64,000 nucleotides of DNA from Rhodococcus sp. 14-2470-1b (GCF_002259415.1 NZ_NPFY01000036.1:124001-188000); one strand, 5' to 3'; shown: positions 46,137 through 55,369, counted from the stretch's first letter. Notes: generated by a model from the sequence alone, not told the origin. Made by a program: numbers and translations.

Positions 46137-46988
46137 GTGACCACTTTCATGGAGACACCCGTGACGTCTGGCGTTGCGCCCGAGCGTGCCCGCTCGTGGC
46201 TGTTGGTACCCGCCACCAAACCCGACACGTTCACCGCCGCCGCCGAATCCGAAGTCGATGCCGTCATTCTCGACATCGAGGACGCCGTCGCACCGACCGC
46301 GAAGCCTGCTGCCCGTGAAGCCGTCGTCTCCTGGCTGGAAGCCGGAAACTCCGCATGGGTGCGAGTGAACGACGCGACGACGAACTTCTGGGCCGACGAT
46401 CTCGCCGCGCTGTCCGGCCTGAAGGGACTCGCGGGCATCATGCTGGCGAAGACCGAGAGCGGCAGCCAGGTCGAGGCGACAGCGTCGCGCCTGGCCGAGG
46501 GAACCCGCATCCTCGCACTCGTCGAATCCGCCATGGGCCTCGAAGCAACACCCGAGATCGCCCGCGCGGACTCCACGTTCCGACTCGCGTTCGGCAGCGG
46601 CGACTTCCGGCGCGACACCGGAATGAGCGACGAGCCCCTCGCCATGGCATACCCGCGTTCGCGGCTCGTCGTGTCTTCGCGTGCGGCACGCCTCCCCGGT
46701 CCGATCGACGGCCCCACGCTCACCGCGAACGAGAGCATCCTCGCACGCGACTCGGCCCTCACTGTGTCGATGGGCATGACCGGCAAACTGTGTATGCACG
46801 CCGAGCAGGCTCCTACCGTCAACCGTGAGCTCGCACCGTCGCCGTCCGACGTGACCTGGGCCGACGAGGTCGTCGACGCACTCGGTGCCGACGGAGCACG
46901 GGTGAAGGACGGCAGCGATCTTCCACGTCTCGCCAAGGCACTGAAAATTCGGGACGCCGCCGAGATCTTCGGAGTTCGCGCCGGGTGA
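46137..46988 (+). CDS. HpcH/HpaI aldolase / citrate lyase beta-like (CitE-like) protein
   Basis: The 283-residue protein is a TIM-barrel lyase of the CitE-like group: RSWLLVPATKPDTF (residues ~19-32), VILDIEDAVAPTAKPAAREA (~43-62, metal-binding acid), ILALVESAMGLEA (~125), FGSGDFRRDTG (~148) and GMTGKLCMHAEQ (~215). It probably acts on a beta-acyl-CoA or malyl-type ester. Citrate lyase alpha and gamma subunits are absent, so it is not a true citrate lyase. AAGGAG precedes the GTG at 46137. Confidence 0.86.
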   Translation: MTTFMETPVTSGVAPERARSWLLVPATKPDTFTAAAESEVDAVILDIEDAVAPTAKPAAREAVVSWLEAGNSAWVRVNDATTNFWADDLAALSGLKGLAGIMLAKTESGSQVEATASRLAEGTRILALVESAMGLEATPEIARADSTFRLAFGSGDFRRDTGMSDEPLAMAYPRSRLVVSSRAARLPGPIDGPTLTANESILARDSALTVSMGMTGKLCMHAEQAPTVNRELAPSPSDVTWADEVVDALGADGARVKDGSDLPRLAKALKIRDAAEIFGVRAG

Positions 46989-46997
46989 GCCGAACGG

Positions 46998-47711
46998 TCA
47001 GGCCAGTTCGATGCCGGCAGGTTTGCGGCGGACATGGACTCGGTATCTGACGTCGAAGTCAAGGCCAGGGATGCTTCGTGCAGCCCTGGCCGCTGTGCTT
47101 CGGGTGAACTCGATCCCCAGAACCTCCCGCATCGTTCGGCGATTCGAGAACTCCCACCGAGTGTCGACACGGGTCAACGCGAATCCTTGCGCCTCGAAAA
47201 ATGCTTCCACAGCGCTGCAGTTGTACTTCGGCAAATCGGCACGCATCCAGTCTCCGTAGGGCGACGCCGAGACGTCGAGATCCACTACGACGAGACTTCC
47301 GCCTGGAGCGAGCACTCGCAGCGCCTCGGTGATCCCCGGCCCCGCCCCGACCCCGAAGAAGTACGCCGTCCGGGCGTGCACCAGATCCACGGACGAGTCC
47401 GGCAGCGGCAACGATTCCGCGTGGCCTGCGACCACCTCCACGTGGTCCAGACCGGCTACTCGCATCGCGGCAGCCGCCCGGAGTGGCTCGTGCGGCTCGA
47501 CGCCGATGACCCGACTCGCGTCGGCTGCGAAGTCCGGTAGGTGGAATCCTGTTCCGCATCCAACATCGACCACGACGCGGCCGTCCCAGGGAACCGCCGC
47601 GCGCAGATACCGTGGGATGTTTCCGTCGATGTCCTGCGCCAGGTTCTCGGCCTCGTAGATCTCGGGCCAGTGCCAGATGTTCGGACTGGGGATGGTGCGG
47701 GGATCCGTCAC
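46998..47711 (-). CDS. Class I SAM-dependent methyltransferase
   Basis: The 237-residue protein has motif I VVVDVGCGTGFHLPDFA (residues ~50-66), an acidic motif II region IGVEPHEPL (~73) and LPLPDSSVDLVHARTAYFFG (~104-123), the Methyltransf_11 arrangement. The substrate is unknown. The GTG at 47711 shares GTGA with the cdsA stop, so it is translated with cdsA. The long open sequence upstream in the same frame is a cdsA shadow. A lipid or quinone substrate is possible from context only. Confidence 0.85.
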   Translation of the reverse strand: MTDPRTIPSPNIWHWPEIYEAENLAQDIDGNIPRYLRAAVPWDGRVVVDVGCGTGFHLPDFAADASRVIGVEPHEPLRAAAAMRVAGLDHVEVVAGHAESLPLPDSSVDLVHARTAYFFGVGAGPGITEALRVLAPGGSLVVVDLDVSASPYGDWMRADLPKYNCSAVEAFFEAQGFALTRVDTRWEFSNRRTMREVLGIEFTRSTAARAARSIPGLDFDVRYRVHVRRKPAGIELA

Positions 47712-48601
47712 AGCAGGATCGCGAACACCAGCCACGCTACGAAAGCCGACGGGAGCAACGAGTCCAGACGATCCATGATGCCGCCGTGACCCGGCAGCAA
47801 CGTACCCATGTCCTTGATGCGGAGATCTCGCTTGACCTGAGACTCGATGAGGTCGCCGAGCGTACCTGTCACCACGAGTACGACGCCGAGGAGAACGCCG
47901 ATCATGGAGTTGGCGTCGAGGATGAGTGTGACCGTCAGAAGGCTGCCGATCACGCAGAACAGCAACGACCCGGCCAAACCTTCCCAGGACTTCTTGGGAC
48001 TGATCGCCGGAGCCATCGGGTGCTTGCCGAACAGCACCCCGGCGACGTATCCGCCGACGTCGGAGCAGACGACCGCGATCAGGAACACCAGAACCCGTCC
48101 GGCACCGTTCTCTTCCAGCACCATCAGCACGGCGAACGAGGCCAGAAGCGGTAGCCAACAGGCCACGAGAACGGTGACTGCGAGCTCGCGCAGGTAATTC
48201 TTGGGTGCCGATCCAAGCCCCTGCTGCAGCAGCAGCCAGACCATGCACACAAGCACGGTCGCCGCCGTTGCACTCAACACGCCCGTCGTACCCCACGGCC
48301 ATCCGGACCAGATGATCGCTTGACCACCGGCGATGAGCGGAATGCGCGGAACCAGAATGCCCGCTTCGCGGAGACGCTTGGACACCTCGTACGTCGCGAC
48401 CGCAAGTGCGACGGCGACCACTCCGATCCACACCCGCGGCGCGAACACCATGATCAGAATCAGCGAGATCCCCAGGCCACCACCGACACCGATGGCGGCG
48501 GGAAGATTACGGCCGGCCTTGCCGGGCGACTTGGCAGCTGCACTGCCCGGACCGGTCGGGTCGGATGCGGCAGACCCCAGTGGTCGTTCCGTACCCGCCA
48601 C
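47708..48601 (-). CDS. cdsA: Phosphatidate cytidylyltransferase (CDP-diglyceride synthase)
   Basis: CdsA makes CDP-diacylglycerol for all phospholipids. The 297-residue integral membrane protein has about eight segments and the C-terminal signature DLIESQVKRDLRIKDMGTLL (~residues 252-271), then PGHGGIMDRLDSLL, typical for the family. The GTG at 48601 is preferred to one at 48631 because AAGGAG stands about 8 nt before it. It belongs to the rpsB-tsf-pyrH-frr-cdsA order shared by many bacteria. Confidence 0.94.
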   Translation of the reverse strand: MAGTERPLGSAASDPTGPGSAAAKSPGKAGRNLPAAIGVGGGLGISLILIMVFAPRVWIGVVAVALAVATYEVSKRLREAGILVPRIPLIAGGQAIIWSGWPWGTTGVLSATAATVLVCMVWLLLQQGLGSAPKNYLRELAVTVLVACWLPLLASFAVLMVLEENGAGRVLVFLIAVVCSDVGGYVAGVLFGKHPMAPAISPKKSWEGLAGSLLFCVIGSLLTVTLILDANSMIGVLLGVVLVVTGTLGDLIESQVKRDLRIKDMGTLLPGHGGIMDRLDSLLPSAFVAWLVFAILL

Positions 48602-48670
48602 GACGCTGTCTCCTTGCTTCACGTGTTCCACTTCGGTTCCGCGAGGACCCGACCTCCGCAGCGCGGTAGG

Positions 48671-49228
48671 TCAGACCTCCATCAGGTCCGCTTCCTTACG
48701 CTTGACGAGCTCGTCGATCGCCGCGGTGTACTTGGAGGTCGTCTTGTCGAGCTCGTTCTCCGCGCGAACGACCTCGTCCTCGCCGGCCTCGCCGTCCTTC
48801 TGGATGCGCTTGAGCTCGTCCATGGTCTTGCGACGGACGTTGCGAATGGACACCTTCGCGTCCTCGCCTTTGCCCTTGGCCTGCTTGACGAACTCGCGGC
48901 GCCGTTCCTCGGTCAACTGGGGCACACCGATGCGGATAAGGTTGCCGTCGTTGGTGGGGTTCACGCCCAGATCCGAGTTCCTGATCGCAGTCTCGATGGG
49001 GCCGAGTTGGGCCGCCTCGTACGGCTTGATGACGACGAGCCGGGCCTCGGGGACATTTATGCTCGCGAGCTGGGTGATCGGGGTGGGCGCCCCGTAGTAC
49101 TCGACGACGATGCGATTGAACATACCGGGATTCGCGCGGCCGGTACGGATGCCCGACAGATCGTCGCGGGCGACGGTGACAGCCTTCTCCATCTTTTCTT
49201 CTGCGTCGAAGAGCGCTTCGTCGATCAC
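48671..49228 (-). CDS. frr: Ribosome recycling factor
   Basis: RRF splits post-termination ribosomes with EF-G. The product from GTG 49228 is 185 residues, the standard length. Conserved stretches are [18 protein letters not shown] (residues ~19-36), [19 protein letters not shown] (~55-73) and [17 protein letters not shown] (~97-113). A GGAGG lies about 8 nt upstream of this start; longer in-frame sequence is spurious. It follows pyrH by 58 nt. Confidence 0.97.
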   Translation of the reverse strand: MIDEALFDAEEKMEKAVTVARDDLSGIRTGRANPGMFNRIVVEYYGAPTPITQLASINVPEARLVVIKPYEAAQLGPIETAIRNSDLGVNPTNDGNLIRIGVPQLTEERRREFVKQAKGKGEDAKVSIRNVRRKTMDELKRIQKDGEAGEDEVVRAENELDKTTSKYTAAIDELVKRKEADLMEV

Positions 49229-49286
49229 GGTCTGTCCTCCATAGTCCTTGCCGGGATCCCGGCTCCTCGTTCGTCGGTCACGTCGT

Positions 49287-50015
49287 TCACGACTTGACCA
49301 AAGTACCGATGCTCTCGCCTGCAACCGCACGCGCGATGTTGCCCTGCGTCAACAGGTTGAACACCATGATCGGCATCTGATTGTCCATACACAGGCTGAA
49401 GGCGGTGGCGTCGGCGACCTTCAGGCCCTTCTCGAGCACCTGCCGATGCGTGATGGAGTCGTACATCGTGGCCTCGGGATCGAGCTTGGGGTCGGCGGAG
49501 TACACCCCGTCGACGGCCTTGGCCATGAGCAGCACTTCCGCGCCGATCTCGAGCGCACGCTGAGCGGCCGTGGTGTCGGTCGAGAAGTACGGCATTCCCA
49601 TGCCGGCACCGAAGATGACCACTCGGCCCTTCTCGAGGTGACGCCTCGCGCGTAGCGGGAGGTACGGCTCCGCGACTTGCCCCATGGTGATCGCGGTCTG
49701 CACGCGGGTCGCTACGCCCTGCTTCTCCAGAAAATCCTGCAGTGCGAGGCAGTTCATGACCGTACCCAGCATGCCCATGTAGTCGGAGCGCGAGCGATCC
49801 ATACCGCGAACCTGAAGCTCTGCTCCGCGAAAGAAGTTTCCACCGCCGATGACGACGGCTACCTGGACGCCAGTGGAGACCACCTCGGCGATTTGTTCGG
49901 CTACGTTGTTGACGACATCCGGGTCCAGGCCGACCTGGCCTCCTCCGAACATCTCACCACCCAGCTTCAGCATCACTCGCTTGAATCCGGGGCGGTCGGT
50001 GGCGGGATCGGTCAT
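49287..50015 (-). CDS. pyrH: UMP kinase
   Basis: PyrH phosphorylates UMP to UDP. The 242-residue protein of the amino-acid-kinase fold has [14 protein letters not shown] (residues ~13-26), [16 protein letters not shown] (~51-66), the acidic pocket [18 protein letters not shown] (~76-93) and [15 protein letters not shown] (~154). The ATG at 50015 has GAGGAG about 6 nt upstream. Immediately upstream is a U-tract terminator from tsf, so pyrH may depend on readthrough or on a promoter within the 222-nt gap. Confidence 0.97.
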   Translation of the reverse strand: MTDPATDRPGFKRVMLKLGGEMFGGGQVGLDPDVVNNVAEQIAEVVSTGVQVAVVIGGGNFFRGAELQVRGMDRSRSDYMGMLGTVMNCLALQDFLEKQGVATRVQTAITMGQVAEPYLPLRARRHLEKGRVVIFGAGMGMPYFSTDTTAAQRALEIGAEVLLMAKAVDGVYSADPKLDPEATMYDSITHRQVLEKGLKVADATAFSLCMDNQMPIMVFNLLTQGNIARAVAGESIGTLVKS

Positions 50016-50054
50016 TGCTCTCCTCGGTTCTCGCCTTCTCGAATGCGCACGGTG

Positions 50055-50076
50055 AAAAAGGCGCTTCGAAGCGCCT
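50055..50076 (-). terminator. Rho-independent terminator downstream of tsf
   Basis: The palindrome AGGCGCTTCGAAGCGCCT (50059-50076) is followed on the minus strand by TTTTT. It is the only hairpin of the tsf-pyrH gap with a U-tract and lies 39 nt before the pyrH start. Confidence 0.85.
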
Positions 50077-50101
50077 ACGGTCTCATCCTGCCCTATCGGC
50101 A

Positions 50102-50129
50102 GCGTCGCGGGCGACACCGCCCGCGACGC
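50102..50129. terminator. Hairpin 2 of the tsf-pyrH array
   Basis: GCGTCGCGGGCG and its exact complement flank ACAC, giving a 12-bp stem. There is no U-tract. A terminator or RNA-processing structure is inferred. Confidence 0.55.
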
Positions 50130-50157
50130 GTCGGCACTCGACCGCGCTGGTGCCGAC
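50130..50157. other. Hairpin 3 of the tsf-pyrH array
   Basis: GTCGGCAC (50130-50137) pairs with GTGCCGAC (50150-50157) across a 12-nt loop. It abuts the previous hairpin with no gap. Confidence 0.5.
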
Positions 50158-50163
50158 ACGGAC

Positions 50164-50201
50164 GATGCCGCCCGCTCGACATGTGTCGAGCGGGCGGCAT
50201 C
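50164..50201. terminator. Hairpin 4 of the tsf-pyrH array
   Basis: An 18-nt arm (50164-50181, starting GATGCCGCCCGC) is exactly complementary to 50184-50201 with only two bases between, so a long near-perfect stem forms 36 nt after the tsf stop. A strong GC-rich terminator without U-tract is likely. Confidence 0.7.
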
Positions 50202-50237
50202 TTGGGTGACCGATTTCGTCGACTTACGAGAAGTCGA

Positions 50238-51062
50238 TCAGTTCGCGCCGACCTCGAAGCGCGCGAAACGCACCAGCGTCACGCCCGCCTCGTCGAGGAT
50301 GGCCTTCACGGACTTCTTGGAATCCTGGACCGAGGACTGCTCGGTCAGCACGACGTCCTTGAAGAAGCCGTTGACGCGGCCTTCGATGATCTTCGGCAGA
50401 GCCTGCTCCGGCTTGCCCTCCTCGCGTGCGGTCTCCTCGGCGATGCGACGCTCGGACGCGACGATCTCCTCGGGAACCTCGTCACGCGTGACGTACTTGG
50501 CCTTGAGTGCGGCAACCTGCATGGCTGCGCCGCGAGCGGCCTCGGCTGCGGCTTCGCCCTCGCCGGTGTACTCGACGAGAACGCCGACGGCGGGGGGAAG
50601 ATCTGCGCTGCGCTTGTGCAGGTAGGTGGCCACGGGTCCGTCGAAGGACACGACGCGACGGATCTCGAGCTTCTCACCGATCTTGGCCGAGAGCTCCTGC
50701 AGGGCGTTGTCGACGGTCTTGCCGTCCAAGTCGAGTGCCTTCAGCGCATCGACGTCGGCGGGCTTGCCATCGGCGGCAACGGCGGCGACAGAATCCGCGA
50801 ACGCCTGGAACTCCTCGTTCTTCGCGACGAAGTCCGTCTCGGAGTTGATCTCGACGAGGACGCCGCCCTTGGCGACGACCAGGCCTTCGGCGGTGGACCG
50901 CTCGGCGCGCTTGCCGACGTCCTTCGCGCCCTTGATGCGCAGCTGCTCGACGGCCTTGTCGAAATCGCCGTCGGTCTCGGCGAGTGCGTTCTTGCAGTCC
51001 ATCATTCCGGAGCCGGTGAGCTCACGGAGCCGCTTGACGTCAGCGGCGGTGTAGTTCGCCAT
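50238..51062 (-). CDS. tsf: Elongation factor Ts
   Basis: EF-Ts exchanges GDP for GTP on EF-Tu. The product from ATG 51062 is 274 residues, normal for actinobacteria. The N-terminal UBA-like domain has [20 protein letters not shown] (residues ~9-28), followed by the core with [16 protein letters not shown] (~80-95). It follows rpsB by 92 nt with a long hairpin between, and is followed by an array of hairpins before pyrH. Confidence 0.98.
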   Translation of the reverse strand: MANYTAADVKRLRELTGSGMMDCKNALAETDGDFDKAVEQLRIKGAKDVGKRAERSTAEGLVVAKGGVLVEINSETDFVAKNEEFQAFADSVAAVAADGKPADVDALKALDLDGKTVDNALQELSAKIGEKLEIRRVVSFDGPVATYLHKRSADLPPAVGVLVEYTGEGEAAAEAARGAAMQVAALKAKYVTRDEVPEEIVASERRIAEETAREEGKPEQALPKIIEGRVNGFFKDVVLTEQSSVQDSKKSVKAILDEAGVTLVRFARFEVGAN

Positions 51063-51111
51063 GTTGAGCGAGCCTCCTCGAATGCTGTGGGTATGGGTCG
51101 TCACGCGCGAA

Positions 51112-51148
51112 GGGTCCTGGGCGGGGTGTATCCCCCGGCCCAGGACCC
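51112..51148 (-). terminator. Hairpin between rpsB and tsf (attenuator-like)
   Basis: GGGTCCTGGGC (51112-51122) pairs exactly with GCCCAGGACCC (51138-51148), and GGGG/CCCC extend the stem inward around TGTAT. It lies 6 nt after the rpsB stop, has no U-tract, and may set the rpsB to tsf transcript ratio. Confidence 0.65.
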
Positions 51149-51154
51149 GTTCGA

Positions 51155-52015
51155 TCAAGCCTGTGTTGCAGGTGCTTCCGCAGCAGGCGTCTCGGCCGGA
51201 GCCTCGGCAGCTGCTTCCTGCGTAGCCTCGGCAGCGGGCGAAGCCTGAGCGAGCTGCTCGAGCTCCCACTCGGCGAGGGGCTCGCCTGCGCCGACCTCGG
51301 GCTTCGCATCGGTCGAGGTGTTCTGGCCCGCGCGAGCCTGGACACCCTCGGCCACTGCAGAGGCGACGACCTTGGTCAGCAGGGCTGCGGAACGAATCGC
51401 ATCGTCGTTGCCCGGGATCGGGTAGTCGACGACGTCGGGATCGCAGTTGGTGTCGAGGATCGCGATGACCGGGATCTTCAGCTTGCGAGCCTCGCCTACG
51501 GCGATGTGCTCCTTGTTGGTGTCGACGATCCAGATGGCCGAGGGAACCTTGGCCATGTCACGGATACCACCGAGGGTGCGGTCCAGCTTGGTCATCTCAC
51601 GCGTGAGCATGAGGATTTCCTTCTTGGTGCGTCCCTCGAAGCCACCGGTCTGCTCCATTGCCTCGAGCTCTTTGAGGCGGAGAAGGCGCTTGTGGACCGT
51701 CTGGAAGTTGGTGAGCATGCCGCCCAGCCAGCGCTGGTTCACGTAGGGCATTCCCACGCGGGTCGCCTCGGCGGCGATGGACTCCTGCGCCTGCTTCTTG
51801 GTGCCGACGAACAGAACCGTGCCACCGTGAGCGACGGTTTCCTTGACGAACTCGTAGGCCTTGTCGATGAAGGTCAGAGTCTGCTGCAAGTCGATGATGT
51901 AGATACCGTTGCGGTCGGTGAAGATGAATCGCTTCATCTTCGGGTTCCAGCGACGGGTCTGGTGTCCGAAGTGTGTGCCGCTGTCGAGCAGCTGCTTCAT
52001 GGTTACTACAGCCAT
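51155..52015 (-). CDS. rpsB: 30S ribosomal protein S2
   Basis: The 286-residue protein has the S2 signatures [20 protein letters not shown] (residues ~7-26), [12 protein letters not shown] (~73) and [20 protein letters not shown] (~181-200). An Ala/Glu/Pro-rich tail of about 40 residues at the C-terminus is typical of actinobacterial S2. The ATG at 52015 ([10 protein letters not shown]) is the family start; upstream in-frame residues are not conserved. It leads the rpsB-tsf unit. Confidence 0.97.
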   Translation of the reverse strand: MAVVTMKQLLDSGTHFGHQTRRWNPKMKRFIFTDRNGIYIIDLQQTLTFIDKAYEFVKETVAHGGTVLFVGTKKQAQESIAAEATRVGMPYVNQRWLGGMLTNFQTVHKRLLRLKELEAMEQTGGFEGRTKKEILMLTREMTKLDRTLGGIRDMAKVPSAIWIVDTNKEHIAVGEARKLKIPVIAILDTNCDPDVVDYPIPGNDDAIRSAALLTKVVASAVAEGVQARAGQNTSTDAKPEVGAGEPLAEWELEQLAQASPAAEATQEAAAEAPAETPAAEAPATQA

Positions 52016-52351
52016 GGCTGAATAACTCTCTTTCGATTGCCGGTTGACGCAGAGTGTCGTGTGACCTCTGCCCTGGCGACCGCTGGCTGCCGGACCCGCT
52101 CGCATCGATGCGGGACCGCCGACAACCGGTTACGAAGTACGTGCCACCGAGGTGGATACTTGCGTTACGCGGACGCGCGAAGTCGACCCGTGCAGGCACA
52201 GGTCGCTCACACAGTGTACGACGTCCGCGTCCCTGGTCATAACCGACCTCTACCGGGAGGCGCACACTCCCCTGTGGATGAACGATGTCGTTATCCACAG
52301 GCAGGGCCTCACAGCGTCCGTCGGTGCCGCCCGTTCGTGCACGCTGAAGCG
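52016..52351. other. Divergent leader between rpsB and the M23 gene
   Basis: No gene is seen in these 336 nt. On the rpsB side TACACT (complement of 52212-52217) is a possible -10, giving a leader near 190 nt that could hold an S2 feedback site. On the M23 side lies a pair of inverted DnaA-box-like sequences (52271-52301). I see no other repeat or RNA gene. Confidence 0.6.
52271..52301. promoter_or_regulatory. Inverted pair of DnaA-box-like sites
   Basis: TTATCCACA at 52291-52299 matches the canonical DnaA box exactly, and TGTGGATGA at 52273-52281 is the same box inverted with one mismatch. Together they form a 31-bp inverted repeat (10 of 11 arm positions, 9-nt centre) 51 nt upstream of the M23 gene start. 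Confidence 0.6.
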
Positions 52352-52867
52352 GTGCGAAACCTCGTCGGTCGTTCAGCGACAGCTCTTCTCGTCACGATCG
52401 TCCTCGTGGTCGCCGCCCTTCCACCGGTAGGCGCAGCGCCGCCCCGTGCCGACGGCGCCGGATTCACCTGGCCGCTGGCACCTCGCCCGCACGTGCTCCG
52501 CGCGTTCGACCCACCCGAGCACGACTGGCTACCCGGTCATCGTGGGGTCGATCTCGCGGGCGTGGACGGACAGTACGTTCTGGCTGCAGGCGAAGGAATC
52601 GTCGTGTTCTCCGGAACCGTCGCGGGCAAGCCCGTGGTGTCGATAGATCACCCGAGTGGCCTGCGGACCACGTACGAGCCGGTACGTGCGGCGACGTCCG
52701 CAGGTACCCGGGTCGGACGTGGCGACGTGATCGGGCTTCTGGAAGCGGAACACCCCGGCTGCGATGGAGCATGCCTTCACTGGGGGGTGCGTCGCGGACA
52801 CGAATATCTGGATCCGACCGTCCTCGTCGAACGGGCACCCGTCCGTCTCAAGCCGCTGACGTCCTAA
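52352..52867 (+). CDS. Secreted M23-family peptidase-like protein
   Basis: From GTG 52352 the product is 171 residues: a signal peptide (residues ~1-30, hydrophobic LLVTIVLVVAALPPVGA), then an M23 domain with GHRGVDLAG (~68, H..D zinc motif) and CLHWGVRRG (~144). M23 enzymes cut peptidoglycan cross-bridges, but some members are inactive. An M23 protein lies at the same site in mycobacteria (Rv2891). Longer in-frame sequence upstream covers the rpsB leader and lacks support. The stop overlaps the ATPase stop. Confidence 0.83.
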   Translation: MRNLVGRSATALLVTIVLVVAALPPVGAAPPRADGAGFTWPLAPRPHVLRAFDPPEHDWLPGHRGVDLAGVDGQYVLAAGEGIVVFSGTVAGKPVVSIDHPSGLRTTYEPVRAATSAGTRVGRGDVIGLLEAEHPGCDGACLHWGVRRGHEYLDPTVLVERAPVRLKPLTS

Positions 52868-54213
52868 CGCCAGCTGGGTCCGGAGTGGCGGCCCGACGCG
52901 GCGGGGAAATCGTCCGCGACCATCGCCGCGAGTTCGACGAAGGCAGCCCTGGTCTGAGGTCGCAGAAGATCGAGGTCCACCACAGCGCCCTCGGCCAGGT
53001 GCTCGTCGAACGGCACGACGAGCACCGCACGACACCGTTCCAGAAAGTGCTGAGTCAACAAGTTCATGTCGACGGCGGACGAACCTGGACGGACCGAACT
53101 GATGACGACGACCGTGCGCTCCACGAGGTGGCCGTACCCGTGCAGCTGCAGCCAATCCAGGGTGGCGGCCGCGCTTCGGGCACCGTCGACGGCCGGTGAA
53201 GACACGAGCACGAGCGCGTTGGCGAGCTGCAGCACACCGTTCATCGCCGAGTGCATGATGCCGGTACCGCAATCCGTCAGAATGAGGTTGTAATACACCT
53301 GCAGCATCTCGATGACGGACCGGTAGTCCTGTTCGCCGAACATCTCCGACGCGGCAGGATCACGTTCTCCGGCAAGGACTTCCAACCGACTGGGAGCCTG
53401 CGACGTGTGTGCACGGATATCCGAGTACCGGCGGATGTTCGGGGCGTCCGCCAACAGATCGCGCACGGTGGACGACGTCTGCCTCGGAACCCTCTCGCCG
53501 AGCGTGCCGAAATCCGGATTCGCGTCCACAGCGATCACGCAGTCCCCGCGGAGCGACGCGAAGGTGGCACCGAGACCGAGCGTGGTGGTCGTCTTGCCGA
53601 CGCCACCCTTCAAGGAGAGGAAAGCGATGCGGTAGTCACCGAGGACGGGCTGCCGAATGCGTTCCACCTGGTTGCGGTAGCGCTCCTCGGCAGTCGACTC
53701 GCCTGGATTGATGACGCCGCCGGTGAGCCGGTGAACACCCCGGCGCCACCCGGACGTGGACGCACGTTTGGGTCGCCGGAGCAAACTGTCCGGGGCAAGG
53801 TCCTGACTGGTCGGCTGAAAGCGAGGGTCGTGCGGCTGGCCACCGGGGTACCCGCCACGATCACGGTCGTCGGAAGTACCGGCCGGGCCCGGCGCCCACG
53901 GCGGGGTCCACTCCTCCGGACGCGGGGTGCCTGAGGGCCGGTCAGCGGGCTGTCGATCAGCGGTCGGAGCGGGTGCGTCGGGCTGGGACGGCGACGTGAA
54001 CCTCGGCGGCGCCGGCTGCCGTTCCGATCCGCGCGGAGTCTGCCAGGGGGGAGCCTGACGCTCCCCGTTCATCGACGTCCCGGTGAACGGAACCTGATGA
54101 GCAGCGCGCACCGGCTCCACAGGCGTAGTGCTGGGTCGCGCTGCACCGTTCGAGCCGGTCTGGGCACGTATCGACCACGCCGCCGATGCGCCGTGCGTGT
54201 GCTCGCGGTCCAC
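52864..54213 (-). CDS. MinD/ParA-like ATPase with long disordered N-terminus (EspI-like)
   Basis: The 449-residue protein has an N-terminal Pro/Arg/Gln-rich disordered half (residues 1-150), then a deviant Walker A SLKGGVGKTTTTLGLGATFA (~200-219), IAVDANPDFGTLGERV (~226-241) and LILTDCGTGIMHSAM (Walker B region, ~310). This is the layout of EspI-type ATPases of type VII secretion loci and of some ParA proteins. No EccC, Esx or ParB gene is near. The start is uncertain: GTG 54213 follows GGAG; GTG 54354, ATG 54297 and ATG 54072 are alternatives. Confidence 0.78.
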   Translation of the reverse strand: MDREHTHGASAAWSIRAQTGSNGAARPSTTPVEPVRAAHQVPFTGTSMNGERQAPPWQTPRGSERQPAPPRFTSPSQPDAPAPTADRQPADRPSGTPRPEEWTPPWAPGPAGTSDDRDRGGYPGGQPHDPRFQPTSQDLAPDSLLRRPKRASTSGWRRGVHRLTGGVINPGESTAEERYRNQVERIRQPVLGDYRIAFLSLKGGVGKTTTTLGLGATFASLRGDCVIAVDANPDFGTLGERVPRQTSSTVRDLLADAPNIRRYSDIRAHTSQAPSRLEVLAGERDPAASEMFGEQDYRSVIEMLQVYYNLILTDCGTGIMHSAMNGVLQLANALVLVSSPAVDGARSAAATLDWLQLHGYGHLVERTVVVISSVRPGSSAVDMNLLTQHFLERCRAVLVVPFDEHLAEGAVVDLDLLRPQTRAAFVELAAMVADDFPAASGRHSGPSWR

Positions 54214-54394
54214 GGTCCCCCCGTCTCCACAATCATGGGCATGTTCTGGGTCACTCACGGCAGTGCCGGAAGGACACCTGATATCCGAACACGACATCTC
54301 TTCGAGCCCAGAATACTTCGCAAGCGGTCTGTTTCCCACGACGCTACCAAACACTCACGAATCAGCATGTGGCAGAGCTCACGCATCGACCCGG

Positions 54395-55318
54395 TCACGC
54401 CCGGGGGTGCGCCCTGTCGTGGACCGCACGCAGACGGTCAACCGACACGTGGGTGTAGATCTGAGTGGTGGCGAGCGACGAGTGCCCGAGAAGCTCCTGC
54501 ACCACCCTCAGGTCGGCTCCACCTTCGAGAAGATGGGTAGCTGCGGAGTGCCTCAACCCGTGCGGGGCGAGATCGGGTGCTCCCGGAACGGAGGCCAAGA
54601 CCTCGTGAACGGCCGTGCGGGCCTGACGCGGATCCAAGCGCCCTCCACGACGCCCCAGCAGTAGCGCGCCGCCGGACCGCTCCGTGGCCAGTTCCGGGCG
54701 TCCGTACGCGAGCCACTGGTTCAACGACTCCGCCGCCGGGCCCCCGAACGGCGCGGATCGCTCCTTGTCGCCCTTGCCGACCACGCGGACCACGCGTCGC
54801 TGATCGTCGACGTCGCCGATATCGAGTCCGCAGAGCTCGCTGACGCGGATTCCGGTGGCGTAGAGCAGTTCTACGACGAGCCGGTCCCGCACTGCGACGG
54901 GATCGAGCTCCTCGGCTCCGATCTTCGCCCACGCCATCGCTTCGTCGGCTTGGTTCTGCTTCAGAACGGACGGGAGATGCCGCCCCGCCCGGGGAGCCGA
55001 CAGACGAAGCGCTGGATCCGTGTCCAACCGGCCCGTTCCGACGCACCAGGCCGTGAAGGATTTCGCCGACGACGTCCGTCGAGCCAGCGAGGTTCTGGCC
55101 GCCCCGCTTCGGGCTTGCGAGGCCAGCCAGGATCGAAGCACCTGCAGGTTCAGCGCACTCAGATCACTCGTCTCGTCCACGCCGACGAGGTAGTGCAGCA
55201 GTGATTCGGCGTCGCGCAGGTAAGCGCGAACCGTGTGCGGCGAACGGTCCCGACCCAGCGTCAGATATTCCGCGTACTCGTCGAGATGGACTCTCAGAGT
55301 CGTCGGCAAAGCGTCCAT
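54395..55318 (-). CDS. xerC: Tyrosine recombinase XerC
   Basis: XerC resolves chromosome dimers at dif with XerD. The 307-residue product has the N-terminal SAM-like core-binding domain (residues ~7-95) and the catalytic domain with Arg158 ([12 protein letters not shown]), Lys in GKGDKERS, His253-xx-Arg256 (HGLRHSA), His279 (LLGHSS) and Tyr288 (TTQIYTHV), so all catalytic residues are kept. ATG 55318 is chosen. It sits in the mycobacterial xerC position, upstream of the MinD-like gene. Confidence 0.93.
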   Translation of the reverse strand: MDALPTTLRVHLDEYAEYLTLGRDRSPHTVRAYLRDAESLLHYLVGVDETSDLSALNLQVLRSWLASQARSGAARTSLARRTSSAKSFTAWCVGTGRLDTDPALRLSAPRAGRHLPSVLKQNQADEAMAWAKIGAEELDPVAVRDRLVVELLYATGIRVSELCGLDIGDVDDQRRVVRVVGKGDKERSAPFGGPAAESLNQWLAYGRPELATERSGGALLLGRRGGRLDPRQARTAVHEVLASVPGAPDLAPHGLRHSAATHLLEGGADLRVVQELLGHSSLATTQIYTHVSVDRLRAVHDRAHPRA

Positions 55319-55369
55319 ACCCGTAAGACTCTCCGCCTCGACGCCCGACGGCAAGTGGGCGCGCGGGCG

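Noticed and set aside
46137-46988. Citrate lyase beta subunit
   Set aside because: Alpha and gamma subunit and ligase genes are missing; a CitE-like single enzyme is more likely.
52271-52301. DnaA boxes as a chromosomal origin
   Set aside because: Only two boxes, no AT-rich unwinding element, no dnaA, dnaN or rpmH nearby.
52037-52351. Upstream extension of the M23 peptidase
   Set aside because: It would place a signal peptide in mid-protein and reads through the rpsB leader.
54214-54354. Longer N-terminus of the MinD-like ATPase
   Set aside because: Cys-containing, low-complexity sequence with no ribosome site; kept only as an alternative start.
54395-55318. xerC as a phage or ICE integrase
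   Set aside because: All neighbours are housekeeping genes in conserved order and there is no att-like repeat or tRNA.
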